From assembly GCF_012295615.1 (NCBI RefSeq), contig NZ_CP051183.1, positions 1-64,000 on the forward strand: a stretch of DNA of 64,000 nucleotides. Direction: 5' to 3'. Made by a program: the position numbers and the translations under genes. Position 1 is the stretch's first letter; each line of letters starts with the position of its first letter. Source of the DNA: Bermanella marisrubri (lineage in GTDB: Bacteria > Pseudomonadota > Gammaproteobacteria > Pseudomonadales > Oceanobacteraceae). Below the pieces are notes generated by a model. The model did no database searches. It was given only the letters and a program-made list of their open reading frames with translations, and was not told the origin of the DNA. This document shows, piece after piece, positions 1 to 8,182 of the stretch.

Positions 1-13
1 TGTTATTCACCAA

Positions 14-38
14 TGAACTGCACCCCAAAAGTTGGACA
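14..38 (+). repeat. IS left inverted repeat
   Basis: Left terminal inverted repeat of the IS3-family element, beginning TGAACTG and ending AGTTGGACA. It differs from the complement of the right end at two positions. Confidence 0.9.
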
Positions 39-63
39 CCAATCCAGCCTTTGGGGTGTTTTT

Positions 64-585
64 ATGAGTAAATACAGTAAAGAGCAGAAGATCAAAGCAA
101 TTCAGCAGTTTCTTAAGAGTAATGAATCACTAAAGAGTGTTGCAGACAAACTAGAGATTGACCTTTCGTCGCTTAAGAAATGGGTAAGACATTACCAGCA
201 GCACGGGCTAGCTGCATTTGAAAAGAAGTACACCGTTTATAATGCTGCTTTCAAATTAGATGTCTTGAAGTACGTTTATTCTCATAACGTGTCCCACCAA
301 CAAGCTGCAGCCATTTTCGATATACGAAATCACGGTATTATTGCGAAGTGGCGACATCAGTATCAAACTGGAGGCTTTAACGCATTAGCATCCAAGCCTA
401 AAGGTAGACTACCCATGACACCCAAGAAACCCGCTAATAACCCCGATAGTAGTCTAACTCGTGAGGAGCTGATGAAAGAGTTAGAGTACCTGCGCGCGGA
501 GAATGCCTTTCTAAAAAAGTACGATGCCTTACTCCAGAAAAAGGAAAGGGTGGCCAAGAAAAAGCCCTCACCATCCAAGGATTAA
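64..585 (+). CDS. IS150-like transposase OrfA (DNA-binding subunit)
   Basis: OrfA of the IS3-family element. It binds the terminal inverted repeats through N-terminal helix-turn-helix motifs; two copies are visible in roughly the first 110 residues. A Lys/Glu-rich coiled-coil tail (around LMKELEYLRAENAFLKK) should mediate OrfA/OrfAB oligomerisation. I chose the ATG at 64 (MSKYSKEQK) because the upstream ATG at 13 overlaps the end of the inverted repeat. The reading frame ends at 585, overlapping the -1 frame of orfB. The A-rich stretch GAAAAAG at 558-564 is the probable slippage site for making the OrfAB transposase. Confidence 0.9.
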   Translation: MSKYSKEQKIKAIQQFLKSNESLKSVADKLEIDLSSLKKWVRHYQQHGLAAFEKKYTVYNAAFKLDVLKYVYSHNVSHQQAAAIFDIRNHGIIAKWRHQYQTGGFNALASKPKGRLPMTPKKPANNPDSSLTREELMKELEYLRAENAFLKKYDALLQKKERVAKKKPSPSKD

Positions 586-1409
586 GGCATAAGTATCCGT
601 TAGCGGCGTTATTAAAAGCAGCAAAACTGTCTCGTAGTACGTTTTACTATCACAATAAACCCAAAGCGGTAAACATAGATAAAGCTAAGCTAGAAGGTCA
701 AATAAAGCGTATCTATCACAGACATAAGGGACGCTATGGCTATCGCAGGATTACTTTGGCTTTGAATGGAAAAGGGTATCGAGTAAACCATAAAAAGGTA
801 TTACGACTAATGCGTGACATGGGCTTGAAATCCAAAATACGAGTTAAGAAATACCGATCTTATAAAGGAGAAATCGGGCGTATAGCTCAGAACCATCTCC
901 AGCGAGATTTTAAGGCGAGCAAGCCAAACGAAAAATGGGCAACAGATGTCACAGAGTTCAACGTTAAAGGGGAAAAGCTCTATCTATCACCAGTGATAGA
1001 TCTTTATAACGGTGAAATAGTGTCTTATCAGGTCGCGAAAAGACCAACCCTACCGTTAGTGATGAATATGCTTCAAAAGGCATATAAACGCCTCTCAGGC
1101 CAACAAGCACCTCTCTTGCATTCAGATCAAGGCTGGCAGTATCAGCATGTATCTTATCGTGAAAAGCTAGCGGAGCGTGGGCTTACTCAAAGCATGTCCA
1201 GAAAAGGGAATTGTTTAGACAATGCAGCGATGGAGAGCTTTTTCGGTACGCTAAAAAGCGAGATGTATCACTTAAAGCGGTTTGAATCACTAGAAGAACT
1301 CGAACGAGATATTAAAAGTTATATTCGCTATTACAATCGCTATAGAATTAAGCTAAAACTAAAAGGCCTGAGTCCGGTAGACTACCGAAATCAGACCTTA
1401 AACCCGTAA
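564..1409 (+). CDS. IS150-like transposase OrfB (DDE integrase domain)
   Basis: Catalytic half of the IS3-family transposase, expressed mainly as an OrfAB fusion by -1 frameshifting at about 558-564. The open frame is continuous from the slip site and reads ALTIQGLRHKYPLAALLK, typical of IS150 OrfB; an ATG at 756 is only internal. The integrase core has its first Asp at 945-947 (ATDVTEF), second Asp at 1125-1127 (HSDQGWQY) and Glu at 1233-1235 (MESFFG). Exactly 35 residues separate the second Asp and the Glu, the DD35E signature. No internal stop is seen, so the enzyme is probably functional. Confidence 0.9.
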   Translation, partial: ALTIQGLRHKYPLAALLKAAKLSRSTFYYHNKPKAVNIDKAKLEGQIKRIYHRHKGRYGYRRITLALNGKGYRVNHKKVLRLMRDMGLKSKIRVKKYRSYKGEIGRIAQNHLQRDFKASKPNEKWATDVTEFNVKGEKLYLSPVIDLYNGEIVSYQVAKRPTLPLVMNMLQKAYKRLSGQQAPLLHSDQGWQYQHVSYREKLAERGLTQSMSRKGNCLDNAAMESFFGTLKSEMYHLKRFESLEELERDIKSYIRYYNRYRIKLKLKGLSPVDYRNQTLNP

Positions 1410-1416
1410 AACAAAC

Positions 1417-1441
1417 TGTCCAACTTATGGGGTTCAGTTCA
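1417..1441 (+). repeat. IS right inverted repeat
   Basis: Right terminal inverted repeat of the IS3-family element, ending GGGGTTCAGTTCA. It is followed at once by CAA, the second copy of the 3-bp target duplication. Confidence 0.9.
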
Positions 1442-1475
1442 CAAGCGGCTTTTTTATTTATGCATGAATTAGCAA

Positions 1476-3497
1476 TCAGGTATTCATCAAATTCTTAAGA
1501 CTCGCTAATGCATTTTCGCCGCGGGCTTTTTTCTGCTCTTGGCTAGTTTCACCAAAGCCCTCCCATTCCACATCGTCTTTTGGTAGTTCTTCTAAAAAGC
1601 GACTAGGGGTCGGTTCAAACTGCTCGCCGTATTGCTTGCGTTTTGCGGTTAATGTGAGCGTCAGGTTTTGCTTCGCGCGGGTGATGCCCACGTACATTAA
1701 GCGGCGTTCTTCTTCGATGGTATCCGCTTCGATACTATTGCGGTGGGGTAGGATTTCTTCTTCTAAACCCATGATCCAAACATAAGGAAACTCCAGACCT
1801 TTACTAGCATGCAAAGTCATAAGCTGCACTTGGTCTAGCTCATCTTCTTGCTCTTGCTGTTCTAACATGTCGCGCAAGACCAGTTTCGAGACGGCATCTT
1901 CGATATCAATTTCATCGCCGTTTTCTTCCGCTTTATCCATCATGCGTTCGATGTTATCAATTAAGAACCACACATTTTTCATGCGAGCTTCTGCTTGATT
2001 GGGCGTATTACTGGTTTGATGGAGCCAGGCTTCGTAATCCAAATCATGGATCATCTCTTTAAGGCTTTGTACGGCATCTTCAGTAAAGCAGCGCTTGGTC
2101 GTATTATTGATCCAATTACCAAAACGCTGCAGTTTATCCAATGCCAAGGGGCTCATGGTTTGCTCTAAACCCATTTCGGTAATAGCGGTGAGCAAACTAA
2201 TATGGCGTTTGCCTGCGTACTCTGTGAGCTTTTCTAATGTGCTGGGACCAATTTGTCGGCGCGGCACATTAATGATGCGCAAGAAGGCGGCATCATCCGT
2301 TGGATTCACAATGAGTTTGAGATAACTCATGATGTCTTTGATCTCGCTTTTCGCAAAAAATGACTGGCTACCGCTTAACTTGTACGGAATTTGATACTGC
2401 TGCATTTTCATTTCCATCAATCGTGATTGATGGTTGCCGCGGAATAACACAGCATAGTCTCGATACTTACCGTTATGACGTAAGCGATGCTCAATGATTT
2501 CCGTCGCAATGCGTTCCGCTTCATTATCTTCACTTTTACATTTCACAATGCGAATGGCATCGCCGTAGCCTTTATCGGACCACAAGGTTTTAACGAATTC
2601 GTGCTCGTTATTACTAATGACTTTGTTGGCCGCATTCAGAATTAGCCCTGTCGAGCGATAGTTTTGCTCCAACATCACCACTTTTAAACTGGGGAAGTCT
2701 TGCTTCAACAAGCTTAGGTTTTCCGGGCGAGCACCGCGCCATGCATAAATACTTTGGTCATCGTCACCTACCACGGTGAACTTACCATGCATACCTACAA
2801 GAATTTTCACCAATTCGTATTGGCTTGTATTGGTATCTTGATACTCATCCACCAGCAAATAGCGCGTATTCTTTTGCCACTTTTCACGTACCGCCTGGTT
2901 GGTTTGGAAAAGCACCGTAGGAATTCGAATGAGATCATCAAAGTCCACCGCGTTATACGCCTTTAATGAGCGATCATAAGCGGCATAGGTTTGTGCTACC
3001 AAAACTTCTTGCGCACTGTTCGCCATGGCGATGGCTTGCTCTGGCTCAATCAAATCGTTTTTCAATGACCCTATTGCCTGTTGCACCATGTCCACCATAT
3101 CGCCATCGCCGCCATGCTCGCGATGCATGATGTCTTTCAATAGGGACTTGGTATCGCCATCGTCAAAAATAGAAAAGCCCGGACGTAAACCTAGGTGTTT
3201 GCATTCTTTGCGAATGATATTCAAACCCAGGTTATGGAAGGTGGAAACGGTTAAGCCATTGGTGGCCTTGCCCTGTACCAGCTTGCCCACACGCTCTTTC
3301 ATTTCTTTTGCGGCTTTATTGGTGAAGGTCACCGCCATGATATTGCGAGCAGGTACACCGCATTCTTCAATAAGATAGGCGATTTTAGTGGTAATTACAC
3401 TGGTTTTACCGGACCCAGCCCCGGCCAATACCAAAAGCGGGCCATCTATGTGTAGAACCGATTCTTTCTGTCTGGGGTTTAGGTGATTCACAGGCAT
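1476..3497 (-). CDS. rep: ATP-dependent DNA helicase Rep
   Basis: UvrD/Rep-type superfamily 1A 3'-5' DNA helicase that helps replication forks pass nucleoprotein blocks. At 673 aa it equals the usual Rep length. The Walker A motif is AGAGSGKT near residue 30, followed by VTFTNKAAKEMKERV (motif Ia), the VDEYQDTN Walker B motif, GDDDQSIYAWRGA (motif III), EQNYRS (motif IV), LMTLHASKGLEF (motif V) and VGITRAKQNL (motif VI). The N-terminus (LNPRQKE) is that of Rep rather than UvrD. The gene is convergent with the IS element; their ends are 66 bp apart. Confidence 0.96.
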   Translation of the reverse strand: MPVNHLNPRQKESVLHIDGPLLVLAGAGSGKTSVITTKIAYLIEECGVPARNIMAVTFTNKAAKEMKERVGKLVQGKATNGLTVSTFHNLGLNIIRKECKHLGLRPGFSIFDDGDTKSLLKDIMHREHGGDGDMVDMVQQAIGSLKNDLIEPEQAIAMANSAQEVLVAQTYAAYDRSLKAYNAVDFDDLIRIPTVLFQTNQAVREKWQKNTRYLLVDEYQDTNTSQYELVKILVGMHGKFTVVGDDDQSIYAWRGARPENLSLLKQDFPSLKVVMLEQNYRSTGLILNAANKVISNNEHEFVKTLWSDKGYGDAIRIVKCKSEDNEAERIATEIIEHRLRHNGKYRDYAVLFRGNHQSRLMEMKMQQYQIPYKLSGSQSFFAKSEIKDIMSYLKLIVNPTDDAAFLRIINVPRRQIGPSTLEKLTEYAGKRHISLLTAITEMGLEQTMSPLALDKLQRFGNWINNTTKRCFTEDAVQSLKEMIHDLDYEAWLHQTSNTPNQAEARMKNVWFLIDNIERMMDKAEENGDEIDIEDAVSKLVLRDMLEQQEQEDELDQVQLMTLHASKGLEFPYVWIMGLEEEILPHRNSIEADTIEEERRLMYVGITRAKQNLTLTLTAKRKQYGEQFEPTPSRFLEELPKDDVEWEGFGETSQEQKKARGENALASLKNLMNT

Positions 3498-3932
3498 TCA
3501 TGATTAACAACAATGGTCGCTTAGACTACCAAAAAATTGTTTGAAAGATCAGCATTGACAGGGAAATTGCTTAGAACTTTTTGGAGTGGTTGTGACAACT
3601 GGGAATGATCTCTAAAGAATGTACCACGGGCATGGCATTTAATTTTTCTGACGGCACGTGAATCCATCCATGGAGGCCTTGACTCGGCGTCCTGCCTCGT
3701 CACACAGAAAAATCAAATATCCTTGCCCATTAGTCATTCAAATTCAGTACGAGGAGAAAGCTTAAGAACGCGCAATATTCGCAGAAATGAATGGCGCGTG
3801 CTGCCTCGAGCGGCGTCACTTCCCATGGACGGGAAGTGAGAGGCTACATGGACGTATTAACGCCGTCCGCGACGGCAGTTCCGCCATTGATTTCGCAACA
3901 GGACGCTGTACCGAAAAGGCTGAGTGCCCTAT
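3498..3932. repeat. Gene-free stretch with palindromic intergenic repeats
   Basis: About 430 bp between rep and the MBL-rhodanese gene hold no convincing gene. Visible structures are a 9-bp inverted repeat TCACTTCCC/GGGAAGTGA at 3816-3824 and 3831-3839 around ATGGAC, a short GCCGTC/GACGGC palindrome near 3865, and, on the other strand, a CCATGGATGGATTCACGTG motif around 3655-3680. CCATGGA-centred palindromes with GGCGTC-rich arms resemble dispersed intergenic repeats that I recall from several marine gammaproteobacteria. A 60-codon open frame at 3521-3703 is probably a by-product of the repeat. Confidence 0.5.
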
Positions 3933-4961
3933 TTAAATCGCAATTAGCCCGCCTTTTAAATTGGCTACCTGCTCATGACCGGCGTCTTTTAAAATATTAA
4001 TCGCCAAGGACGAGCGACGCCCCGATCGGCAAAAGGCCACCACAGGCTTATCCTTGGGTACTTCCCCTACGCGATCACGCAACTCACCCAGAGGGATCGC
4101 TACATCCGCATCCAGCGGATTGCTTGTATCCAACTCATCTTCTTGTCTAACGTCTAACAAAGTGACTTTCGATAAATTCTGCTCAAGCCATTCACTGTCG
4201 ATTTCTGGTACCCCAGCGTAGGTGTATTCAAGATTGGCCCAGTCTGGTTCGGGCGGTAACTGGCCATCTTCAGGGCAGCCACTACGCAAATTAGCAGGCA
4301 AGGCTTCCGCGATTTTTTTCGGATGTGGTAGTTTCATGGCGTGCATGTATTCCACAAAATCCGTCTCGTTGGCGCCTCCACCCACACGAGCATTGAATTG
4401 TTTCTCTTCCCATATAGTGCTTTGCTCTCGACCATTATAGTCGTGCGCTGGATACACAATGCAGTCATTGGGCAATGAAAATAAAGTTTGCGTAATTGAT
4501 TCGTAAAGTTTTTGCGCACTGCCTTGCTGAAAATCACTACGACCGCATCCACGAATCAATAATGCATCGCCAGTGAAGACCATGCTGTGATCACTTAACA
4601 CAAAACTCATACAGCCATCGGTGTGCCCAGGTGTAGACAATGCAGTCAAGGTAATCCCTCGAATACCGAATGCCTGTTCGTGTTCTAAATGGATATCAAC
4701 ATGCTCTGCTTCAATCACTTTAGCTGACGCGATTTTACAACCGGTTTTCTGCTTCAATACCCAAGCAGCAGTAATGTGATCCGCATGTGCATGAGTATCA
4801 GCGACTAAGGTGAGAGTTAAACCTAATTCTTTGACCAATGCTAAATCACGTTGTGTTTTTTCAAACACAGGGTCAATCAACATGGCTTCTTTACTTACTT
4901 CATCGGCAAGTAAATAAGTGAAGGTTGATGACGTAGTATCAAACAATTGGCGAAAGATCAT
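3933..4961 (-). CDS. MBL-fold / rhodanese fusion, probable persulfide dioxygenase
   Basis: N-terminal metallo-beta-lactamase domain of the ETHE1 type (about residues 1-225) joined to a C-terminal rhodanese domain (about 255-342). The metal ligands include THAHADH, STPGHTDG and FTGDALL; YPAHDYNGR is characteristic of persulfide dioxygenases. The rhodanese loop CRSGRRS carries the sulfur-accepting Cys. The fusion would oxidise glutathione persulfide to sulfite and/or exchange sulfane sulfur with thiosulfate, in the cytoplasm. The protein ends abruptly at NLKGGLIAI, where rhodaneses normally continue GGxxAW and several more residues. It sits beside a peroxiredoxin, suggesting sulfide/peroxide detoxification. 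Confidence 0.88.
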   Translation of the reverse strand: MIFRQLFDTTSSTFTYLLADEVSKEAMLIDPVFEKTQRDLALVKELGLTLTLVADTHAHADHITAAWVLKQKTGCKIASAKVIEAEHVDIHLEHEQAFGIRGITLTALSTPGHTDGCMSFVLSDHSMVFTGDALLIRGCGRSDFQQGSAQKLYESITQTLFSLPNDCIVYPAHDYNGREQSTIWEEKQFNARVGGGANETDFVEYMHAMKLPHPKKIAEALPANLRSGCPEDGQLPPEPDWANLEYTYAGVPEIDSEWLEQNLSKVTLLDVRQEDELDTSNPLDADVAIPLGELRDRVGEVPKDKPVVAFCRSGRRSSLAINILKDAGHEQVANLKGGLIAI

Positions 4962-4991
4962 GGTCTCTCCTTAACGCTACATAAATCAAAG

Positions 4992-5014
4992 CAAGCGGCT
5001 CTATGAGCCGCTTG
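4992..5014 (-). terminator. Hairpin downstream of the peroxiredoxin gene
   Basis: Inverted repeat CAAGCGGCTC / GAGCCGCTTG with a 3-nt loop, lying between the peroxiredoxin stop and the MBL-rhodanese start. The U-tract on the minus strand is poor (GCTTTGATTT), so it may be a weak terminator or an mRNA-stabilising hairpin. Confidence 0.5.
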
Positions 5015-5033
5015 GGTGTTAATCGACAAGTGA

Positions 5034-5660
5034 TTAAACTTTGGTTTTACGCAAGTACGGACGAATTTCATCCCAACCTTGAGGGAAGATATCTTTCGCT
5101 TGCTCATTGCTAATAGAAGGCGGGATGATTACATCATCGCCTTTTTTCCAGTCGGCTGGCGTTGCAACTTTTTTAGCATCGCCTAATTGCAGCGCGTCAA
5201 TCACACGCAAAATCTCGTCAAAGTTACGACCGACTGACATTGGATAGGTCAGTGTTAGACGAATCTTTTTGTTCGGGTCGATGATGAACACACTACGCAC
5301 AGCGGCGGTTTCGCTTTCGCCAGGGTGGATCATTTCATATAACTTAGAAACTTCTAGATCTGGGTCCGCAATGATTGGAAATTGCAGATCGGTCCCTTGA
5401 GTATCGTTTACATCTTCAATCCACTTTAAGTGCTCTTCCACGGTGTCAGTAGACAAACCAATGGGCTTCACATTGCGAGCATCAAATTCTTTATTTAATT
5501 GCGATGTGCGACCCATTTCTGTGGTGCACACTGGGGTGAAGTCAGCAGGATGGCTAAAGAAAAACGCCCATGAATCACCAATCCATTCATGGAAATCAAT
5601 GTCACCTTTAGTGGTGGCCACTTTAAAATTCGGTGCGGTATCGCCTAAGCGTATAGACAT
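5034..5660 (-). CDS. 1-Cys peroxiredoxin (Prx6 family)
   Basis: Thiol peroxidase of the AhpC/TSA superfamily that reduces hydrogen peroxide and organic peroxides. The single cysteine is the peroxidatic Cys in DFTPVCTTE near residue 45. The absence of a resolving Cys and the C-terminal 1-cysPrx_C domain (VATPADWKKGDDVIIPPS) place it in the Prx6 group, of usual length at 208 aa. The ATG at 5660 is preferred because GAGGAG lies 6 nt upstream; an upstream in-frame ATG would add 16 atypical residues. It is transcribed towards the MBL-rhodanese gene, 72 bp away. Confidence 0.93.
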   Translation of the reverse strand: MSIRLGDTAPNFKVATTKGDIDFHEWIGDSWAFFFSHPADFTPVCTTEMGRTSQLNKEFDARNVKPIGLSTDTVEEHLKWIEDVNDTQGTDLQFPIIADPDLEVSKLYEMIHPGESETAAVRSVFIIDPNKKIRLTLTYPMSVGRNFDEILRVIDALQLGDAKKVATPADWKKGDDVIIPPSISNEQAKDIFPQGWDEIRPYLRKTKV

Positions 5661-5820
5661 GTTCAACTCCTCTGATGTTTTGAATGTAGCGTTTTTAAAG
5701 TAGTACATGCCTTAAATATTAGCAATAGCTAATTTAAAAAACACTGTACTACGTCAATGAAATGGTAGGGACTTATTTAGAGACGCCTATAGAGAGGATT
5801 GGGGTGGTGCAGATAAAATC

Positions 5821-5843
5821 AAGGGGCCCTATAGACCCCTTAA
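5821..5843 (-). terminator. Possible terminator after the TonB receptor gene
   Basis: GC-rich inverted repeat (AAGGGG ... CCCCTT) about 40 bp past the receptor stop codon. On the minus strand it is followed by GATTTTATC, a short T-rich tail. Modest support only. Confidence 0.4.
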
Positions 5844-5879
5844 GAATGGAATGAGTACCGAATTTAATAAAAAGCTAAA

Positions 5880-8063
5880 TTAAAAGCTAAATTTGGCACC
5901 CACATGAATCGCTTGCGGTTTACCAGGACGGTAGCCCATAGGCTGTGCAGCGACCACATAGTCTTTATCTAATAAGTTATCGATGTTGCCATAGATTTGC
6001 CAATCAGCCGCTAAACGATAGTAGGTTGCCAAATCAACCACGGTATAGGCATCGATGAGATCCGCTTCTTCGATTTCATTTTGACCAGCCGCGGCACGCA
6101 TATCGCTTTGGTATAGCAACGAAAGATTAACTCCCCATTTACCTGCGTCTATACCCGCTTGCAGGTTTAGGCGGTGTTCAGGCACATAAGGTAACTCGTC
6201 ACCTTCAACCACATTGGCACCAACATCCGTGAAAATACCGGCGCTATCCACAAAACTATTTTGGAATTCGGTTTGTGTGAAGGTATAGACCGCACTCACA
6301 GGTACTGACAAGGCAGCCACTTGCCATTGCTCTTTCCAACTGGCTTCAAGGCCGTATACCAATACTTCACCGCCATTAAACTCATTATCTAGGTTTGAAG
6401 TCGTGCAACCATTGTTGAAACTACATGTGCCTTTTAGGTTGCTGTAGTCGTTGATGAAACCGATGGCTTCAATTTGTTGATCGCCCAGAGTGCGGAAACC
6501 GAATTCATAGTTAATGCTTTCTTCAGGGTCAATATCACCATCCTGACCAGGAGACGTTGCAACATACCCTTTATACACACCTGCTAGCACACCAAAATCA
6601 TCATTAATGCGTGTAAAGATACCTGCACCCGGTAATAAAACTTGTTCAGTGGCTTCGTTTTTCGTGTTCGTTAGATGGTCTTCCAAGCTTGTATCAATGG
6701 TTTCGCTACGTAAACCCAAGGTCACTGTGGATTGGCCAATGGTAATACTATCTTGTGCGTATAGGGCGATCGCTGTGGCTTTACCTGTATTCAGTTTACT
6801 GGTTTCAAGTTGAGATGATTCATCCACTTGTAGACCGGTGGCGGTCATATCATACGCACGCTGGGTATGGTTACGCTCGATTTCATCTTGATGTACACGC
6901 AAACCAAATTCCCATTCATGGGCCAAACCAAATAAATTCGTGAATAGGTTTAAGCGCGTCTGAATGCCTTGAGAAACATAGTCACGGCCGTTATTACCGA
7001 TGAGCAATTGGTCTGTATCTGAAACACTTTGCTCTAACCCCGTTAAAATATTGTAAAGCGCACCATTACTTCCTTGCGTTGGATTCTTGAGTACGTCTTC
7101 AATGGTCGCCGTATTTCCGCCACCAAAACTATTTAACTTAAACCAATCGCGGCTGTAAGTGAGACGATAAACATCGGTGACCACTTCAGACGTGGCAGTG
7201 GGCTCAAAGCTATGCTTTAAATGTATGGTTTGATGATCCCATTGCATATTATCCAATTCGCTTGCGGTATATCTGCGATAAGGGTCCGCTTCGAAATCAT
7301 CACGAGTTAAACCCACATAGGTTTCGTCACTGTCTTCCGTGGCGTAGCCCAATTTCAATGTTAGTTTTTGGTTCAACGGACCATTCACATCGTATGTGGT
7401 TTTAAACGTGAAATCATTTCGAGTGAAACCGGTGTCGCCACCGCCATCAAGATCTTTAAAGCCAGTAGTGCCCATACTTAAGCCTTCTAGCAAGTATCCG
7501 AATTTGCCTTCACGACCACCATAGTATGCATTCACTCGGTGAAACTCATAGGAACCCAATTGCAAATCCACTTCACCCTGTTCAGTGTACGGTACAGCAC
7601 GACTCACTAAATTGATGGCACCCGCCACAGTCGCTGGGCCATATTGAATGGCAGACGGACCTTTGAATACTTCGACCGCGCTCATACGGGAAACATTAGG
7701 AAAGTAATAGGCAGCAGGAGCTGAATAGGGTGCTGGTCCTGACAGTACACCGTCTTCCATTACGGTTACTTTTTTACTTCGCTCAGGGCTTGAACCGCGC
7801 ATACCTATGTTTGGGCGCAGACCATAACCGTCTTCTTCTTGAATATTAACGCCAGGAACTTGGTTTAAGACACGGTGAATATCCGTGTATTCATAAGTTT
7901 CTAAATCTGATTCATCGACTAGTGTGGCACTGCCCGGTTGGGTTTTGATGGAGTCTGCGCCGCCCGTAATATAAACCTGCTCCAATTGAACATCATCTTG
8001 ATTGCCCCAAGCTGACAACGGCAGAGTTACGGGCAACAAAGCTAGTAATACTGATTTACGCAT
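5880..8063 (-). CDS. TonB-dependent outer-membrane receptor (FecA-like)
   Basis: A 727-aa TonB-dependent transporter, probably for a ferric complex. Residues 1-20 are a signal peptide ending near SAWGNQ. A TonB-box-like stretch (VQLEQVYITGG) follows, then a plug domain (about 35-155) with VLNQVPGVNIQ, NIGMRGSSPERS and VEVFKGPSAIQYG, then a 22-strand-type barrel ending in a terminal Phe (AKFSF). The plug reads like FecA/citrate-type receptors; the substrate cannot be read from sequence. A Fur-like site lies about 55 bp upstream and is shared with the divergent hydroxylase gene. Imelysin and DUF4856 lipoproteins encoded nearby support an iron role. Confidence 0.92.
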   Translation of the reverse strand: MRKSVLLALLPVTLPLSAWGNQDDVQLEQVYITGGADSIKTQPGSATLVDESDLETYEYTDIHRVLNQVPGVNIQEEDGYGLRPNIGMRGSSPERSKKVTVMEDGVLSGPAPYSAPAAYYFPNVSRMSAVEVFKGPSAIQYGPATVAGAINLVSRAVPYTEQGEVDLQLGSYEFHRVNAYYGGREGKFGYLLEGLSMGTTGFKDLDGGGDTGFTRNDFTFKTTYDVNGPLNQKLTLKLGYATEDSDETYVGLTRDDFEADPYRRYTASELDNMQWDHQTIHLKHSFEPTATSEVVTDVYRLTYSRDWFKLNSFGGGNTATIEDVLKNPTQGSNGALYNILTGLEQSVSDTDQLLIGNNGRDYVSQGIQTRLNLFTNLFGLAHEWEFGLRVHQDEIERNHTQRAYDMTATGLQVDESSQLETSKLNTGKATAIALYAQDSITIGQSTVTLGLRSETIDTSLEDHLTNTKNEATEQVLLPGAGIFTRINDDFGVLAGVYKGYVATSPGQDGDIDPEESINYEFGFRTLGDQQIEAIGFINDYSNLKGTCSFNNGCTTSNLDNEFNGGEVLVYGLEASWKEQWQVAALSVPVSAVYTFTQTEFQNSFVDSAGIFTDVGANVVEGDELPYVPEHRLNLQAGIDAGKWGVNLSLLYQSDMRAAAGQNEIEEADLIDAYTVVDLATYYRLAADWQIYGNIDNLLDKDYVVAAQPMGYRPGKPQAIHVGAKFSF

Positions 8064-8116
8064 AGTCTCACAAACTAATGATTAACACTGAATATAGTGC
8101 GCAATTTAAACACAAA

Positions 8117-8131
8117 TGAGAATGAATCTAA
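8117..8131 (-). promoter_or_regulatory. Candidate Fur box between divergent genes
   Basis: TGAGAATGAATCTAA matches the 7-1-7 Fur consensus at 10 of 14 informative positions. It lies about 53 bp upstream of both the TonB receptor (minus) and the fatty acid hydroxylase (plus), so one site could control both. It is weaker than the site at 11967. Confidence 0.45.
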
Positions 8132-8182
8132 ATTTCTTTTCGTTTAAAATTCATTCATTCTTGATTACGGGCAACACTTTTT

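Larger units (their letters stand above)
14..1441 (+). mobile_element. Complete IS3-family (IS150-like) insertion sequence
   Basis: The element is bounded by imperfect 25-bp terminal inverted repeats at 14-38 and 1417-1441. They match at 23 of 25 positions and have the TG...CA ends typical of IS3 elements. A 3-bp direct repeat CAA flanks it (11-13 and 1442-1444), as expected for a target duplication. Inside are orfA and orfB in the usual -1 frame relationship, with an intact DDE triad. The element therefore looks complete and potentially active. Just to its right, AAGCGGCTTTTTT looks like one arm of a terminator that the element may have entered. Confidence 0.93.

Noticed and set aside
3521-3703. 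60-codon minus-strand open frame between rep and the MBL-rhodanese gene
   Set aside because: It overlaps the palindromic repeat region, has no ribosome-binding site and no domain-like content; probably a by-product of the repeat.
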